Source: Spirochaetales bacterium (GTDB lineage Bacteria; Spirochaetota; Spirochaetia; SZUA-6; JAFGRV01). From it: a stretch of DNA of 33,516 nt. Made by a program: the position numbers and the translations under genes. Positions within the stretch are counted from its first letter, which is position 1; every line of letters starts with the position of its first letter. The notes beneath the pieces are model-generated. The model was not told the origin of the DNA and ran no database searches. It saw only the letters and a list, made by a program, of their open reading frames with translations. Below are positions 16,198 through 25,516 of the stretch, piece after piece. The DNA is taken from assembly GCA_016935735.1 (NCBI GenBank), contig JAFGQK010000102.1:1-33516 (forward strand). The letters are read 5' to 3'.

Positions 16198-17997
16198 CCC
16201 TTCCTGTCTTACCGAATGGAGAAGTTTGTTCAACCGGGAGAGCGGGGATTCATATTCTTTGAATGTTATATATGTCCTGTATCCGTGCTTTGAGACGATG
16301 GGAATTTCCTTGTTCAGGCAGTTTTCGACCGGTCCCTTCAAGTCCGGGAAAAAATCCATTTTTACCGGGGTAAAAATATAATTCCCTGCAATATTTTCGA
16401 TTTCCGCAATATGGGGGGGTATCGGGATAAGGAAAATCAGGAAAGCGGAAAATCCCCCTCCAACAGTAAAGGTCTTGTTTTCATCGATCTTATGAATATT
16501 CCTGTATCCTATATGGGGATTCTGGAACGTAACACGCATCTCTATAAGGGATTCTCCTTCCGGGATAGTACCGGTTGTTTTACTCCATTCAGAAGAGGAA
16601 AACAGGTCACTGAAAACACCTTCGAACACCCTCATACGGATGAATATGAAAATAATAAGAAGGATGCTTACCACAATAAGAATCGTAATAATCATAGAGA
16701 AGTTTTCACCGATAAACCGGAAAAAAGCTATCCATGCATTCCCTGTATAGTAAAATGATAGAATTCCCTCCCTGGGAGCGATTCTGTAGTCATCATTGAA
16801 TGTAAGAACAACTGGGAGTTCATATGGTCCTTCAATAATACCGGCATCAGCAGGAATCCGGATCTTTACCCTGATCTTTTTGCTTTTTCCCGGTCCGATA
16901 AATTTTGGCGGCACCTTGTTTGTTAAAAGATTCTTTCCTGAATATTCAAGGGTGCTTAACTCTATGATGATGTCTTCATCCAGGTAATTATGGATAATAA
17001 AGGGAACATTGAATTCCCTGCCCTGCCTTCCCAGGTTCCCGGGGAATTCCAGCCGGGGAAACCCGGACTTTTTTATTGCCGGATCATCCTTCCCGTTTTT
17101 ATCAAAGGTGGGAATATCGACTTCAAATGTATCGGAGATGATATCCAGTACATCCTGTTCTTTGTTGTCGTCATCCCCTGTCCGTATTGTTTCGCCGTCA
17201 TCCGTACCGGTTCTCTCTTTATCCTCCGGCTGCGTCCTGTCCGTATCGTCCTGTCGGGTCCTGTCTTTATCACCAGGTTGTGTCACATCTTCATCGTCCT
17301 GCCGGATATTATCCTTATCCTCCGGCTGGATTCTGTCTTTATCCCGGGAGTCTGTCTGGTCTTTGTCGCCGGGGGATATACTGTCTTCATCCCGGTTTTT
17401 CTCTGCCGGATCCATACGTACGATGTCTGTCCGGTCTTCGTCACTGGTGCCATTTGCAGGAAACCGGATAAAATGGATACTCCACCCTTCTCTTTCCCTT
17501 ATGGTTTTGGCCTGGATTTTAAGTTCCTCTTCCAGTTCCTTAAGGCTTATCCCTGCATAAGGACTGTCTTTCGCCGGATTATTGATAAAATCCGAAAGGA
17601 GAAGGAGCTTTTTATTGTTTCTTTTTGAAAGACCCTCTGCATAGAGGACAAGAAATTTTAATGATGCAAGAATATCCGTATATTTCCCAAAAAGCAGTTT
17701 CGCTTTAAGAAAATAGATTTTTTTTAGGATTGCATCCGTGGATTCGGGATCTGTAATAACCTGTGTGAGTTCGTGGACGGGGAGTTCGGAGAACCTGATA
17801 AGATGAAAGGTATCTCCCGGACGGAGATTTTCTTTTAAAATATCGGTTATAATATACTGCACAAGATCGTCAAAATAAACTTCCATACTGTTGGAGGTAT
17901 CCACCATCACAACAAAATCCAGGGGAACACCTGAAACATGTGGAGAACAGAAGCAGGTTACTATGAATACAATGATAAAAAGTGCTGTTTTTTGCAT
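16195..17997 (-). CDS. Exported von Willebrand A-domain membrane protein with acidic repeat
   Basis: 600 residues: signal peptide 1-23, vWA domain about 26-180 with the MIDAS sequence DTSNS (D33, S35, S37) plus a later TD in GKYTDIL, an acidic low-complexity linker (about 184-282), a beta-sandwich-like domain (about 312-415), a transmembrane helix (about 434-454) and a C-terminal cytoplasmic domain of about 145 residues. vWA domains bind ligands through a divalent metal. The topology puts the vWA and sandwich domains outside and the tail inside. It resembles the general plan of BatA/BatB-like proteins but does not match them closely, and no MoxR or other Bat genes are nearby. It is the last gene of the TPR-greA operon (15 bp gap). 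AGGGAAG precedes the ATG. Function unknown. Confidence 0.85.
   Translation of the reverse strand: MQKTALFIIVFIVTCFCSPHVSGVPLDFVVMVDTSNSMEVYFDDLVQYIITDILKENLRPGDTFHLIRFSELPVHELTQVITDPESTDAILKKIYFLKAKLLFGKYTDILASLKFLVLYAEGLSKRNNKKLLLLSDFINNPAKDSPYAGISLKELEEELKIQAKTIREREGWSIHFIRFPANGTSDEDRTDIVRMDPAEKNRDEDSISPGDKDQTDSRDKDRIQPEDKDNIRQDDEDVTQPGDKDRTRQDDTDRTQPEDKERTGTDDGETIRTGDDDNKEQDVLDIISDTFEVDIPTFDKNGKDDPAIKKSGFPRLEFPGNLGRQGREFNVPFIIHNYLDEDIIIELSTLEYSGKNLLTNKVPPKFIGPGKSKKIRVKIRIPADAGIIEGPYELPVVLTFNDDYRIAPREGILSFYYTGNAWIAFFRFIGENFSMIITILIVVSILLIIFIFIRMRVFEGVFSDLFSSSEWSKTTGTIPEGESLIEMRVTFQNPHIGYRNIHKIDENKTFTVGGGFSAFLIFLIPIPPHIAEIENIAGNYIFTPVKMDFFPDLKGPVENCLNKEIPIVSKHGYRTYITFKEYESPLSRLNKLLHSVRQEG
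17152..17391 (-). repeat. 24-bp (8-residue) coding repeat in the vWA protein
   Basis: About ten imperfect units encode an Asp-rich octad, for example DKDRIQPE, DKDNIRQD, DEDVTQPG, DKDRTRQD and DTDRTQPE (residues about 203-282). The period is exactly eight residues. The dense acidic pairs could bind calcium or make an extended spacer. The array should be prone to length change by slippage. Confidence 0.85.
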
Positions 17998-18012
17998 ATC
18001 TTCCCTATATAA

Positions 18013-20691
18013 TTATATAGCTTTTTCTATTGCTGCAATCTTATAATGAAATTCCTTCTCATTGATCTTAAAAATCAATTCTTCGGATTCCCTGTGATTG
18101 TAGATTTCCGATCCCAGTGGAGAGAGATATGAAATAATGTTCCTGCCAGGATTTGATTCCCACGGACCAAGAATTATATATTCTTCTATCTCGCCGTTTT
18201 TAAGGTTTTTCAGGTGTACCTTTGTCCCGAACGAGATTTTATCTGTATCGATATTGTGCTCATCAAATATCTGGGCATTCCGCAATTCATCCTGAAGTTT
18301 AGTGCAGGTGGAATTTAAAAGATCCTGTTTTTCAAGGGCAGCCTTATATTCTGCATTCTCTCTCAAATCCCCCTTTGCCATGGCAATACCGATTTCTTTG
18401 GAGTTCGCAGGGACCTCGACTTCCATGATGTATTTCAGTTCCTTTTGTTTTTCCGTATAGCTTTCCTTTGTCACTATAAGGCGCCTTTTCCCCTTTTCCA
18501 TGGCAGGTTCCCCGAGGAATTTAAAATCAGGATATTTCTCTTTGATTTTGTGTTTGATCTGTATTTTAAGCGACGGGTCCAGCTCTTTTATATCATTCAC
18601 CAGGGTATATAACCTTGTAATTGAATCCTGGTCTGTTTCCATGAGGAAGTTGATGAGTTCATCTTCCTTGAACAGAAAATCGTTGATATGTTTGTTGATT
18701 TTTCTGTTCAGACTGACATCCCGTTTATTATCGATTTCCCTGAAGGTGATATCAAGAAGATGAACCATACAGATAAGGAGTTTTTCCTTTCCAAAATCAA
18801 ACTTTTGAAACCAGGATTCCTTTGAAACATTCCTGACAAGCCAGACAAAGGACTCCCTGTATTCCCTGTAATGATCCAGGGATTGCTGGAAAAGTTTCCT
18901 TAATTTTTCGTGTTCTTGATTATACACAAGCTCGTCTGTTATGAATTTACTCTGGTAATGGTGAAATAGCTGAATATAAAAATCCGGCCAGTTTTTTATA
19001 TGCTTTTTGATGTTAAAAAGGAATTCCTTCTTTAAATCCGTATCGTCGATTTTGAAGAAAATGAGTTTTATATCTTCTATCTGATCAAAAAGATCCTTGA
19101 ACGTATAATCCAGTGAAGGATTTAAGAAAGGGTATTGCGTAATTATCCTTGAAATTAACAGGTAACTCGAAACAATATATTCGGTGATTGTTGAAAATGA
19201 TTTACAAAAACCGACAAAGTAAGAGAACATTTCACCAAAATAATCAGAATCCGGTTCCGAGTGTTTCAGATAGTCCTGGATTGTTTTAAGACGCTGAAAA
19301 AAACTCTTTTCCGCTTTGAATTTATTAAAAGACTTTTCTTTAAAGGAAATAGGAGTTTCCCTTATCTCGAACTCCTCCAGTTTGTCCGGGAGATTACCAA
19401 AGTACTGATCTGTCTTTAATACCTTCCGGGCTTCGCTGTTCCATTTAGTCCATTCGGAAGAGGTAAGAACATCGGGCACAAGTTCGGATTTTATTTTTTT
19501 AATATTTGCCACATTATCAAAACTCCTGATGATGATTCTTAATGCCCATGGAATATCATTCATTACCTTTTCTTTTAATTTGTCTTTATCCATCGTTGCT
19601 TTAAGAACCCAGATATGTTCATTACTCAGGTTTTTTAAGGCATTCACTGCCATTTTCAACGACATTTTATGGCCATCTTTTTTGGGAAAGTCGATAATAA
19701 AGATATCATTCTTTATGCTCGTGATCTGGCCGATTCCCCAACTCCGGTGAAATACATAGTTTCCCGCATCAAAAGAAATATGTTTTTCAAAATCGCTTAT
19801 TGCATCATGTACATTCCTCCAGTTCTGATTCAGGTTGGAGAGTTTGATATATTCGTTCAATTGACTGTGATTTTTAAATTTTTCTTTATAGCAGTTTACA
19901 ATCTCTTTTCGTGCAATAAAGTTTTTGGGTTCATAACTTAAGATAAGTTTTAATATTTTGATTGAAATATCCCAGTTTCCCTTATTTTTATAATGGGGAA
20001 GCAGTGTCTGGAGGAGTGATGCCGCTTTTTCCGTACTTAAAGCTTTAGCAATCTTTTTTTCTATATGAAAAAAGAAATCAATATCCTCCGGGCAATATTC
20101 AACGACCTTGGCCCAGATTTCTTTTACATGAATAAACATGTTTTTATTTATAAATCTGTACAGGGCTTTTTTATAGTAATTTATTGCCTCTTCTATATTT
20201 TCTTCTTCTTCTTTTTTGTGGGCCAGGAGTTTCACTATTTCCGCTTCTTCAAAATCCACCATAATGAGTTTTTCCCAGATCGCATATTTTTTGTCTTCCT
20301 GGTTTGTGTTCATATAGCATTCGGATAGGGTGCGAAGAGCGTATTTATTCGCCCCGAATTCCAGTATCCGGTTACAGAGGAATTCAACAATATTCCATTT
20401 GTGATTATCAAAGAAAATACTTATGAGCATGATAAGGTGGGAATCATCCACCATATGCTCCTTAAGTGACAGCACACCGGAGATATAAAGGGCAATGATG
20501 CTGTTTTTTGAATGATAGAGGTGTTCTTCACATACTTCTTTAATCTCTTTTCTCACTTCCTCGGTATCTGCTTTCACAATAATTTCATCGAGTTCCTTAA
20601 AATTATTGATTGTGTAACTGTTCAGTGTTGCCCTGGTCCATTTTTCTTTATTGAGCTGTTCTTTTAAGATTTTAATAATATCTTCTTCCAT
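18013..20691 (-). CDS. greA: GreA transcript-cleavage factor fused to a large helical N-terminal region
   Basis: 892 residues from the ATG at 20691, which has GGGGAAAA upstream; an in-frame ATG at 20745 would overlap the preceding gene by 35 bp. The last 159 residues (about 734-892) are a complete GreA. The coiled-coil tip GDLRENAEYKAALEKQ (from about 774) has the acidic Asp and Glu that reach into the RNA polymerase secondary channel to stimulate cleavage of backtracked transcripts. An FKBP-like C-terminal domain follows (SFGTKVHLKN, SYLSPLGSEI). Residues 1-730 are helical with TPR-like stretches (IEEAINYYKKALYRF, ISIKILKLILSYEPKNF) and a small beta module (YVFHRSWGIGQITSI). From memory, spirochaete GreA proteins such as the Borrelia one carry this kind of long extension. 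AT-rich. Middle gene of a three-gene operon. Confidence 0.9.
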   Translation of the reverse strand: MEEDIIKILKEQLNKEKWTRATLNSYTINNFKELDEIIVKADTEEVRKEIKEVCEEHLYHSKNSIIALYISGVLSLKEHMVDDSHLIMLISIFFDNHKWNIVEFLCNRILEFGANKYALRTLSECYMNTNQEDKKYAIWEKLIMVDFEEAEIVKLLAHKKEEEENIEEAINYYKKALYRFINKNMFIHVKEIWAKVVEYCPEDIDFFFHIEKKIAKALSTEKAASLLQTLLPHYKNKGNWDISIKILKLILSYEPKNFIARKEIVNCYKEKFKNHSQLNEYIKLSNLNQNWRNVHDAISDFEKHISFDAGNYVFHRSWGIGQITSIKNDIFIIDFPKKDGHKMSLKMAVNALKNLSNEHIWVLKATMDKDKLKEKVMNDIPWALRIIIRSFDNVANIKKIKSELVPDVLTSSEWTKWNSEARKVLKTDQYFGNLPDKLEEFEIRETPISFKEKSFNKFKAEKSFFQRLKTIQDYLKHSEPDSDYFGEMFSYFVGFCKSFSTITEYIVSSYLLISRIITQYPFLNPSLDYTFKDLFDQIEDIKLIFFKIDDTDLKKEFLFNIKKHIKNWPDFYIQLFHHYQSKFITDELVYNQEHEKLRKLFQQSLDHYREYRESFVWLVRNVSKESWFQKFDFGKEKLLICMVHLLDITFREIDNKRDVSLNRKINKHINDFLFKEDELINFLMETDQDSITRLYTLVNDIKELDPSLKIQIKHKIKEKYPDFKFLGEPAMEKGKRRLIVTKESYTEKQKELKYIMEVEVPANSKEIGIAMAKGDLRENAEYKAALEKQDLLNSTCTKLQDELRNAQIFDEHNIDTDKISFGTKVHLKNLKNGEIEEYIILGPWESNPGRNIISYLSPLGSEIYNHRESEELIFKINEKEFHYKIAAIEKAI

Positions 20692-20710
20692 TGCTTTTCC
20701 CCGTTTCTCT

Positions 20711-21703
20711 CTATTGTATATATTCATGATAAATAGTGGAATCAAAGTATTTCAGCTTTTTTAACACTTCCTCTATTTTAGATGTATCCTCTCCTGTACA
20801 TATATAATGATCGATAAGCCAGAAATAATGATTGATTAAGACCGGCTTGTTTATTTCTCCTGTTTCCGGATTCTCGGTTATCTCTTTTTCCAGTGCATAA
20901 ATTGACTGTCTTAACTTCCCGAATTCCAGGGGTTTCAACTCTCTTTTTATATTAAAGACCCCATAAATCGTCCCATATACCGGGATCCATTTGTTTAATT
21001 CACCCGGCTTTATACCGATTTCCCTGCATTTTCCCACAAGTTTATGAATCATCCCGGAGTCAATAGTTAACAGGTTAATTGCATCCGGTTCAATAAAGAA
21101 AGCTTCACGGAAAAGGGCTTTGGAAATACGAATTTCATTAATAAGGGAATAACAATCTGCCAGTTGTGCCATGATAACGGCATTTCCTGCCTTCTGCTGA
21201 TTCGCTATCCCCAGGTATTCGATCGCCTTATCGAAATCTCCTATCACTTTATAGCAATGACCCAGTTTTAAAAGTATATCTGCATCATAAAAACCGAAAT
21301 CATCAAAGATTTTAAGATAAAGAGTCAACGCCCTCCCGAATACAAATTGCTTAATACTGTACAAACACCGTTCCGATGTTTCCCCTATCTGGTTAAGGAA
21401 CTGTGAGAAAAATTCCCACTGGGAAATAAGAAACTCTGCCTGATCATACCTGTCTTTAATATTCTCCAGTTTTTTCTGCCGTTCACTCCAGAAAGTTGCA
21501 CATTTAAGAGCAGACGTAACTCCTTTATACTCAAAATCGATTTTGAGGGCTTCCTCGAGAAGTTCGATCGCTTCATCAAAAAGCCCATCTTTGAAATGAA
21601 GAAAAACATTGTTCAGTATCTTAGATATCTCTTCGCTATTAAAAGAGCTATAATTTTCAGTCTTACCTTGCAAAAAGGCCATCCTGTCTTTTTTTTCTAC
21701 CAT
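20711..21703 (-). CDS. TPR-repeat protein preceding greA
   Basis: 330 residues with tetratricopeptide helix pairs, for example LFDEAIELLEEALKIDFEYKG (about 40-60), ILLKLGHCYKVIGDFDKAIEYLGIA (about 145-170) and a following pair ending FREAFFIEPDA. No signal peptide or membrane segment, so cytoplasmic. It lies 19 bp before the GreA fusion, whose own N-terminus has TPR-like helices, so the two products may interact at RNA polymerase; this is inference. The start at 21703 is the first ATG after the divergent region 21704-21870. No enzymatic motif is seen. Confidence 0.82.
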   Translation of the reverse strand: MVEKKDRMAFLQGKTENYSSFNSEEISKILNNVFLHFKDGLFDEAIELLEEALKIDFEYKGVTSALKCATFWSERQKKLENIKDRYDQAEFLISQWEFFSQFLNQIGETSERCLYSIKQFVFGRALTLYLKIFDDFGFYDADILLKLGHCYKVIGDFDKAIEYLGIANQQKAGNAVIMAQLADCYSLINEIRISKALFREAFFIEPDAINLLTIDSGMIHKLVGKCREIGIKPGELNKWIPVYGTIYGVFNIKRELKPLEFGKLRQSIYALEKEITENPETGEINKPVLINHYFWLIDHYICTGEDTSKIEEVLKKLKYFDSTIYHEYIQ

Positions 21704-21818
21704 AACTTTACATATTAGTCAATGAAAATTTACTATAGATACCAGTACCTTGTAAAGTATCTGGCCGGAATTCATAAGAAATTTAGAAAAAAAATCTTTT
21801 CGAATAATTTAATATTTC

Positions 21819-21846
21819 TTGAATTTATAGGGTTTTAGTGTATATT
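21819..21846 (+). promoter_or_regulatory. Promoter for the exported-protein operon
   Basis: TTGAAT (21819-21824) and TATATT (21841-21846) are separated by 16 bp, 25 bp before the TTG start at 21871. A GGGAG ribosome binding site lies at 21854-21858. Confidence 0.5.
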
Positions 21847-21870
21847 TCTAATAGGGAGATTTTTTATTAA

Positions 21871-23178
21871 TTGAATTTCAAGGGATTTATCTGTTTTGTT
21901 TTTATACTCATTCTTTTTATGGTGTCCTTTCCTGCTTCAGGGCAAGCTGTTGATACAGGGTCCACGAAAGAAGCAAGAAAAGTCTGTCTCTTTGATATTT
22001 CACGGATACAGAAAGAAGAGAAGGAACCAGGTAAGGAACCGGAAGGCGAGATTTTTACGGAAGTGATAAAAGATACTCTTGCTTTTGAACTCAAAGTGGC
22101 CGGTTTTGAAATTATAGATGATGCTATATGGAAACAACTCAAGAAAAAAGAAGCATATAGTGATGATGATTTATTGGAAGGAAAAAATGCCGTGATTCTT
22201 GCCCAGAAGGCGAATGCGGATGTTGCGATAACCGGTTTTTACATGCTGGATCAAAAACGCATTCTCTTTGGCATTAAGTGTTATGATGTCAAAAGCCGCC
22301 GGCTTGCAGTGTCAATACTCAAAGACGGGCAGGCCGGGGTGTCTTTTATCAGCCTTATCAATAATGCAATAGAGGAAATCATACCCCGGATTAACATGGA
22401 ATTATCATCGTACTCTGCCCAGGGGGATACAATTGAAAAGGAAGTTGTTGTTTATGAGGATATTACCTTTAAGGAAATGATAGAATTGGGTACCAGGATC
22501 AAGGTCACCCTGCATTCTGTTGATGAGGATGCTGATATTTATCTGGCCGACACACATATCGGAAAAATTACCGGGGGCGAAATTTCCTTTGAAAGCAAAG
22601 CTTTATCTGTTGTAGAGGTCAGGATAGAAAAATCCAAGCACTACACGAGGATCCTGGAGTATGAACTGGGGGAAGAAGATCAGGTTATTCACCTGCCCCG
22701 TCTCGGGAAAGTGACCCATATGGCAATGAATGCAGAGTACACCATATTTCAGACTGTTGGTATAGGAATCGGGTTCAGGTATTATATTCTTCCCGACTGG
22801 CTGTTCATACATTTTATCATGTATCCTTATCTCCAGGCCGGGTATCTGCCGGAAACCAACTCTGTTCTTCATATCGATAACAACCTCTCTGTGGGATATT
22901 ATATTTATTTTTCTCCGTCCAGCTATTTCCGGGCAGGAGTCGCTGTCGGATTGGGATGGATTCCCACAATAATATTTGCCCCCAAAGCACCGGTAATCAA
23001 TGATTTTTACTGGGATATTCTCGGCGTATGGATCGAGCTTAATTTAAAAGATTTTATTGTCTATTATAAAATAACGGGGAGGTTTAACCATAATATACTG
23101 GGTGATGGACATCTTAATACGGGATGGGCCAGACCGATCCCGGTATTGTTTTCTATTGGAGTAGTTTGGAAATGGTAA
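21871..23178 (+). CDS. Exported protein with TolB-N/CsgG-like domain and possible outer-membrane barrel
   Basis: 435 residues starting at a TTG with GGGAG twelve bases upstream. A sec signal (about 1-25, ending ASGQA) is followed by an alpha/beta domain (about 35-190). There, KVCLFDISRI, AFELKVAGFEIIDD, LAQKANADVAITGFYML and IKCYDVKSRRLAVSIL recall the periplasmic TolB-N/FlgO/CsgG-like fold. A short beta domain of the PEGA type (about 205-270, DIYLADTHIGKITGG) follows. The C-terminal ~160 residues alternate hydrophobic and aromatic strands and end in the aromatic IGVVWKW, as in outer-membrane barrels. A surface or periplasm-spanning role is inferred. It overlaps the next gene by 7 bp. Identity beyond this is unknown. 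Confidence 0.78.
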   Translation: MNFKGFICFVFILILFMVSFPASGQAVDTGSTKEARKVCLFDISRIQKEEKEPGKEPEGEIFTEVIKDTLAFELKVAGFEIIDDAIWKQLKKKEAYSDDDLLEGKNAVILAQKANADVAITGFYMLDQKRILFGIKCYDVKSRRLAVSILKDGQAGVSFISLINNAIEEIIPRINMELSSYSAQGDTIEKEVVVYEDITFKEMIELGTRIKVTLHSVDEDADIYLADTHIGKITGGEISFESKALSVVEVRIEKSKHYTRILEYELGEEDQVIHLPRLGKVTHMAMNAEYTIFQTVGIGIGFRYYILPDWLFIHFIMYPYLQAGYLPETNSVLHIDNNLSVGYYIYFSPSSYFRAGVAVGLGWIPTIIFAPKAPVINDFYWDILGVWIELNLKDFIVYYKITGRFNHNILGDGHLNTGWARPIPVLFSIGVVWKW

Positions 23179-24110
23179 AGAAAATTTTTTTAGTGCTTTT
23201 ATTTTTGTTTTTTCTTGTTTCATGTGAGGTGTTTTTTCGAACACCTTTCCCGGAGGAATTGATCTTTTTTAATGATTCTGTATTGGTGAAGGGAATCGAA
23301 CCTTTTTATAATACCCGCATTTATCTCGTGGATGATTATGTGTTCCTTTATGTCGATGAAAAAGAGAATCCGGATAAATTATACATATTCACAAAGGATC
23401 TTAAGCAGGTATTTCTTGATCATGATATAAATAATTGTAATACCTTTGCAATGAGAGCGATGGATGGTGATTATTTTATCGGATCCTGGCGGTATCATTT
23501 ATCCGAGGAGTACACAGGACGGTATGGGCTTCCTGAGTTTGCCCCGGCCCAGACTCTTCAACCACCTTTCGGATTCGGCTTTTTCCATGCCGGTTCTAAT
23601 TACTTTATCTGGTGGGATGATTTAATGAATCACCTTAAATATATTCAATACACTTATGAATGGGGATCTGTTTTTTATGATGAAATTCCTCTTGATATGT
23701 ATGGTAACCTGGAAGCTGTATATTATGACAAAGACCATGATGAAAGTAAATCCAGGGTGGTTCTTTTTTTTAACAGCGCAGAAGAAGACGATGAAATAGT
23801 GGTCGCGGGAATCTTTGCAGATTCTTTTGAAGGTCCATTGAGTCTTTATATTGCAGGGGCGTATCCTTTTCTGGAATTTTCGTTTTCAATCCGGGATATT
23901 AATCCGAAAGAATACTTTTTTACCGGAAATGGTGTGGTAATTCGTGAACATGAAAACAGATACGTCAGGTATAATTTAAAAGGAGAGCTTGTAAGGGAAT
24001 ATACTTCGGGGATGGATGGGTATTCAGATACGTATGGTCTGGATGGCAAGACAAGGTATGTATTCAGCGGAAAGTATATGAGACTCATGAAAACGGGTGT
24101 ATGGTGGTGA
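23172..24110 (+). CDS. Lipoprotein of unknown function
   Basis: 312 residues. The ATG at 23172 overlaps the previous stop in ATGGTAA, with GGAG upstream. The N-terminus MVKKIFLVLLFLFFLVSCEV is a lipoprotein signal with lipobox LVSC, so the mature protein starts at C19. Starting further upstream at 23124 would bury the signal and is rejected. The mature part is beta-rich with many aromatic and acidic residues (YLVDDYVFLYVDEKENPDKLYIF, GRYGLPEFAPAQ) and looks like repeated four-stranded blades, perhaps a small propeller; I do not recognise a family. Middle gene of the 21871-25379 operon, so it may accompany the two flanking barrel-like proteins at the outer membrane. Confidence 0.82.
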   Translation: MVKKIFLVLLFLFFLVSCEVFFRTPFPEELIFFNDSVLVKGIEPFYNTRIYLVDDYVFLYVDEKENPDKLYIFTKDLKQVFLDHDINNCNTFAMRAMDGDYFIGSWRYHLSEEYTGRYGLPEFAPAQTLQPPFGFGFFHAGSNYFIWWDDLMNHLKYIQYTYEWGSVFYDEIPLDMYGNLEAVYYDKDHDESKSRVVLFFNSAEEDDEIVVAGIFADSFEGPLSLYIAGAYPFLEFSFSIRDINPKEYFFTGNGVVIREHENRYVRYNLKGELVREYTSGMDGYSDTYGLDGKTRYVFSGKYMRLMKTGVWW

Positions 24111-24131
24111 ACGGGATTTTCCGGGGGTGAA

Positions 24132-25379
24132 ATGAAAAGGGAGCCTATTATTTTTTATCTTATACTGATTTTTTTCATGATCTGCCTTTCATACGGATTT
24201 ACGGAAGAAAGCACAGAAGAGAATATAGTATCCGTACCCAGGCAGCTTTCCCTTTTTCTGGTTTTTAAAGGAAATTTCGATCAGGAGGAAACACTTCTTT
24301 TAAAGCAGTCACTTTTGATTAAGATTGCAGAGGATGATGATATCAACCTGGTTGAACCTGTTATAGAAGAGGATCTGACCCCGGACATGAGGAATATAAA
24401 AGCAGATGAACTCAAATCCGATTGCTGGCTGGCTGTCCTGGTGACAGCGAAAACAGAGACCATAGAAATTGTGTATTCATCCTATGATTTGATTAATAAA
24501 AAATTCGTTATTGAAGAGAAAAAATTCATAAAGGACAGGAAAATAAGAAGCCTTCAGAGGTCTTTCTGGAAGGACATTATTATTGATATTGCGAATAAAT
24601 ACAGCCAGGTAACCGGAAAATTGGAAATTAAGGAAGTTGTAGAGTATAAGAACACGACAAAGGATGCGGTTCAACAGAAAGGGGTGAAGGTTGTTTTTGA
24701 AGGAAATCCAGGAACCAGCATACAGGGGCTTTCAGAAGAAGCACTGGTGGTGAATGAACGGGGAATTGCCAGGATAGAACTTGCCCAGGCATCCACCTAT
24801 AAAATGAAAGCAGTATGTCCCGGGTACTATTCTTTAGAACAGAGCTTTTATGTCGGATTTGAACCGGTAAAAATAACCCTTAAACAGGAACCGGCATCCA
24901 GGATCGCACTGGATGCATATTTGCATGAGGTCGATTACCTGGGTGGCGGGTTTGTCTTCTATTTAATTCCGAATTATTACTTTCTTGAATTGAGTATTAC
25001 CACCTACATAAAAAAACTCATCTGGCCTGTGGAAAAAGGGGATACAAAAGATTACGAGTCACCTTTATTCCCTGTCTTTCTTACCTTTGGCTTTTATGTA
25101 AATGAAGAAGACAGTTTTTTCCGGTATGGTTTTAATGCCGGTGTATTCATAAGGCTGTTTTATGACAATGACAGGGGAATAATTCTGGATCCGGTTGCAG
25201 GCTGGGGAGTGAAACTGTTTGGATTCCATGCAGAGTTATCCACGTTAAAAAAAATACGGTTTTTTTATGAGCAGAATGTACTGGTGTATATTACAGAAAA
25301 TCCAAACCTGCTGTCCGATAATGATATGCACGCCATTAATTTTTTTGATATCAAGCTTGGTGTCAGATTTATCTTATGA
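24132..25379 (+). CDS. Exported protein with PEGA/carboxypeptidase-like domain and possible barrel
   Basis: 415 residues. Signal peptide about 1-22 (FYLILIFFMICLSYG). Residues 35-150 form an alpha/beta domain like that of the first gene in this operon (LSLFLVFKGNF, WLAVLVTAKTETIEIVY, SYDLINKKFVIEEKKF). A beta-sandwich segment (about 165-255: GVKVVFEGNPGTSIQGL, IARIELAQASTYKMKAVCPGYYSLEQSF) reads like carboxypeptidase-regulatory or PEGA-type domains. The C-terminal 150 residues are aromatic alternating strands ending GVRFIL. The architecture parallels the 21871 gene, so the two may be distant paralogues. The gene follows the lipoprotein by 21 bp. A role at the outer membrane is inferred only. 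Confidence 0.78.
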   Translation: MKREPIIFYLILIFFMICLSYGFTEESTEENIVSVPRQLSLFLVFKGNFDQEETLLLKQSLLIKIAEDDDINLVEPVIEEDLTPDMRNIKADELKSDCWLAVLVTAKTETIEIVYSSYDLINKKFVIEEKKFIKDRKIRSLQRSFWKDIIIDIANKYSQVTGKLEIKEVVEYKNTTKDAVQQKGVKVVFEGNPGTSIQGLSEEALVVNERGIARIELAQASTYKMKAVCPGYYSLEQSFYVGFEPVKITLKQEPASRIALDAYLHEVDYLGGGFVFYLIPNYYFLELSITTYIKKLIWPVEKGDTKDYESPLFPVFLTFGFYVNEEDSFFRYGFNAGVFIRLFYDNDRGIILDPVAGWGVKLFGFHAELSTLKKIRFFYEQNVLVYITENPNLLSDNDMHAINFFDIKLGVRFIL

Positions 25380-25454
25380 CCGGATTCCCGGTTTTCGAAT
25401 ACTCACTTATAAAAAAAGTAAAGGAAAAATATAAATGAAAAAAACAGGGTCAGG

Positions 25455-25483
25455 TTGCAAATTTTTCCTGCCGATACTATACT
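25455..25483 (+). promoter_or_regulatory. Promoter for the adenylate cyclase gene
   Basis: TTGCAA (25455-25460) and TATACT (25478-25483) are separated by 17 bp, 34 bp before the cyclase ATG at 25517. A second TATAAT lies near 25508 without a good -35 partner. The cyclase therefore has its own expression in addition to any read-through from the operon. Confidence 0.5.
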
Positions 25484-25516
25484 TAAGATAATAATTTGAA
25501 ATCAGTATAATAAAGT

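Noticed and set aside
16990-17628. Two long plus-strand frames opposite the vWA gene, Ser/Leu- or Pro/Val-rich
   Set aside because: They arise from the antisense of the 24-bp acidic repeat and have no ribosome binding site or domain.
20692-20745. Longer N-terminus for the GreA fusion
   Set aside because: It would overlap the TPR gene by 35 bp, and the ATG at 20691 has a better ribosome binding site.
25436-25486. A 16-codon ORF with AAAGGA upstream between the envelope operon and the cyclase
   Set aside because: It overlaps the cyclase -35 and -10 boxes, has no recognisable sequence and is too short to support.
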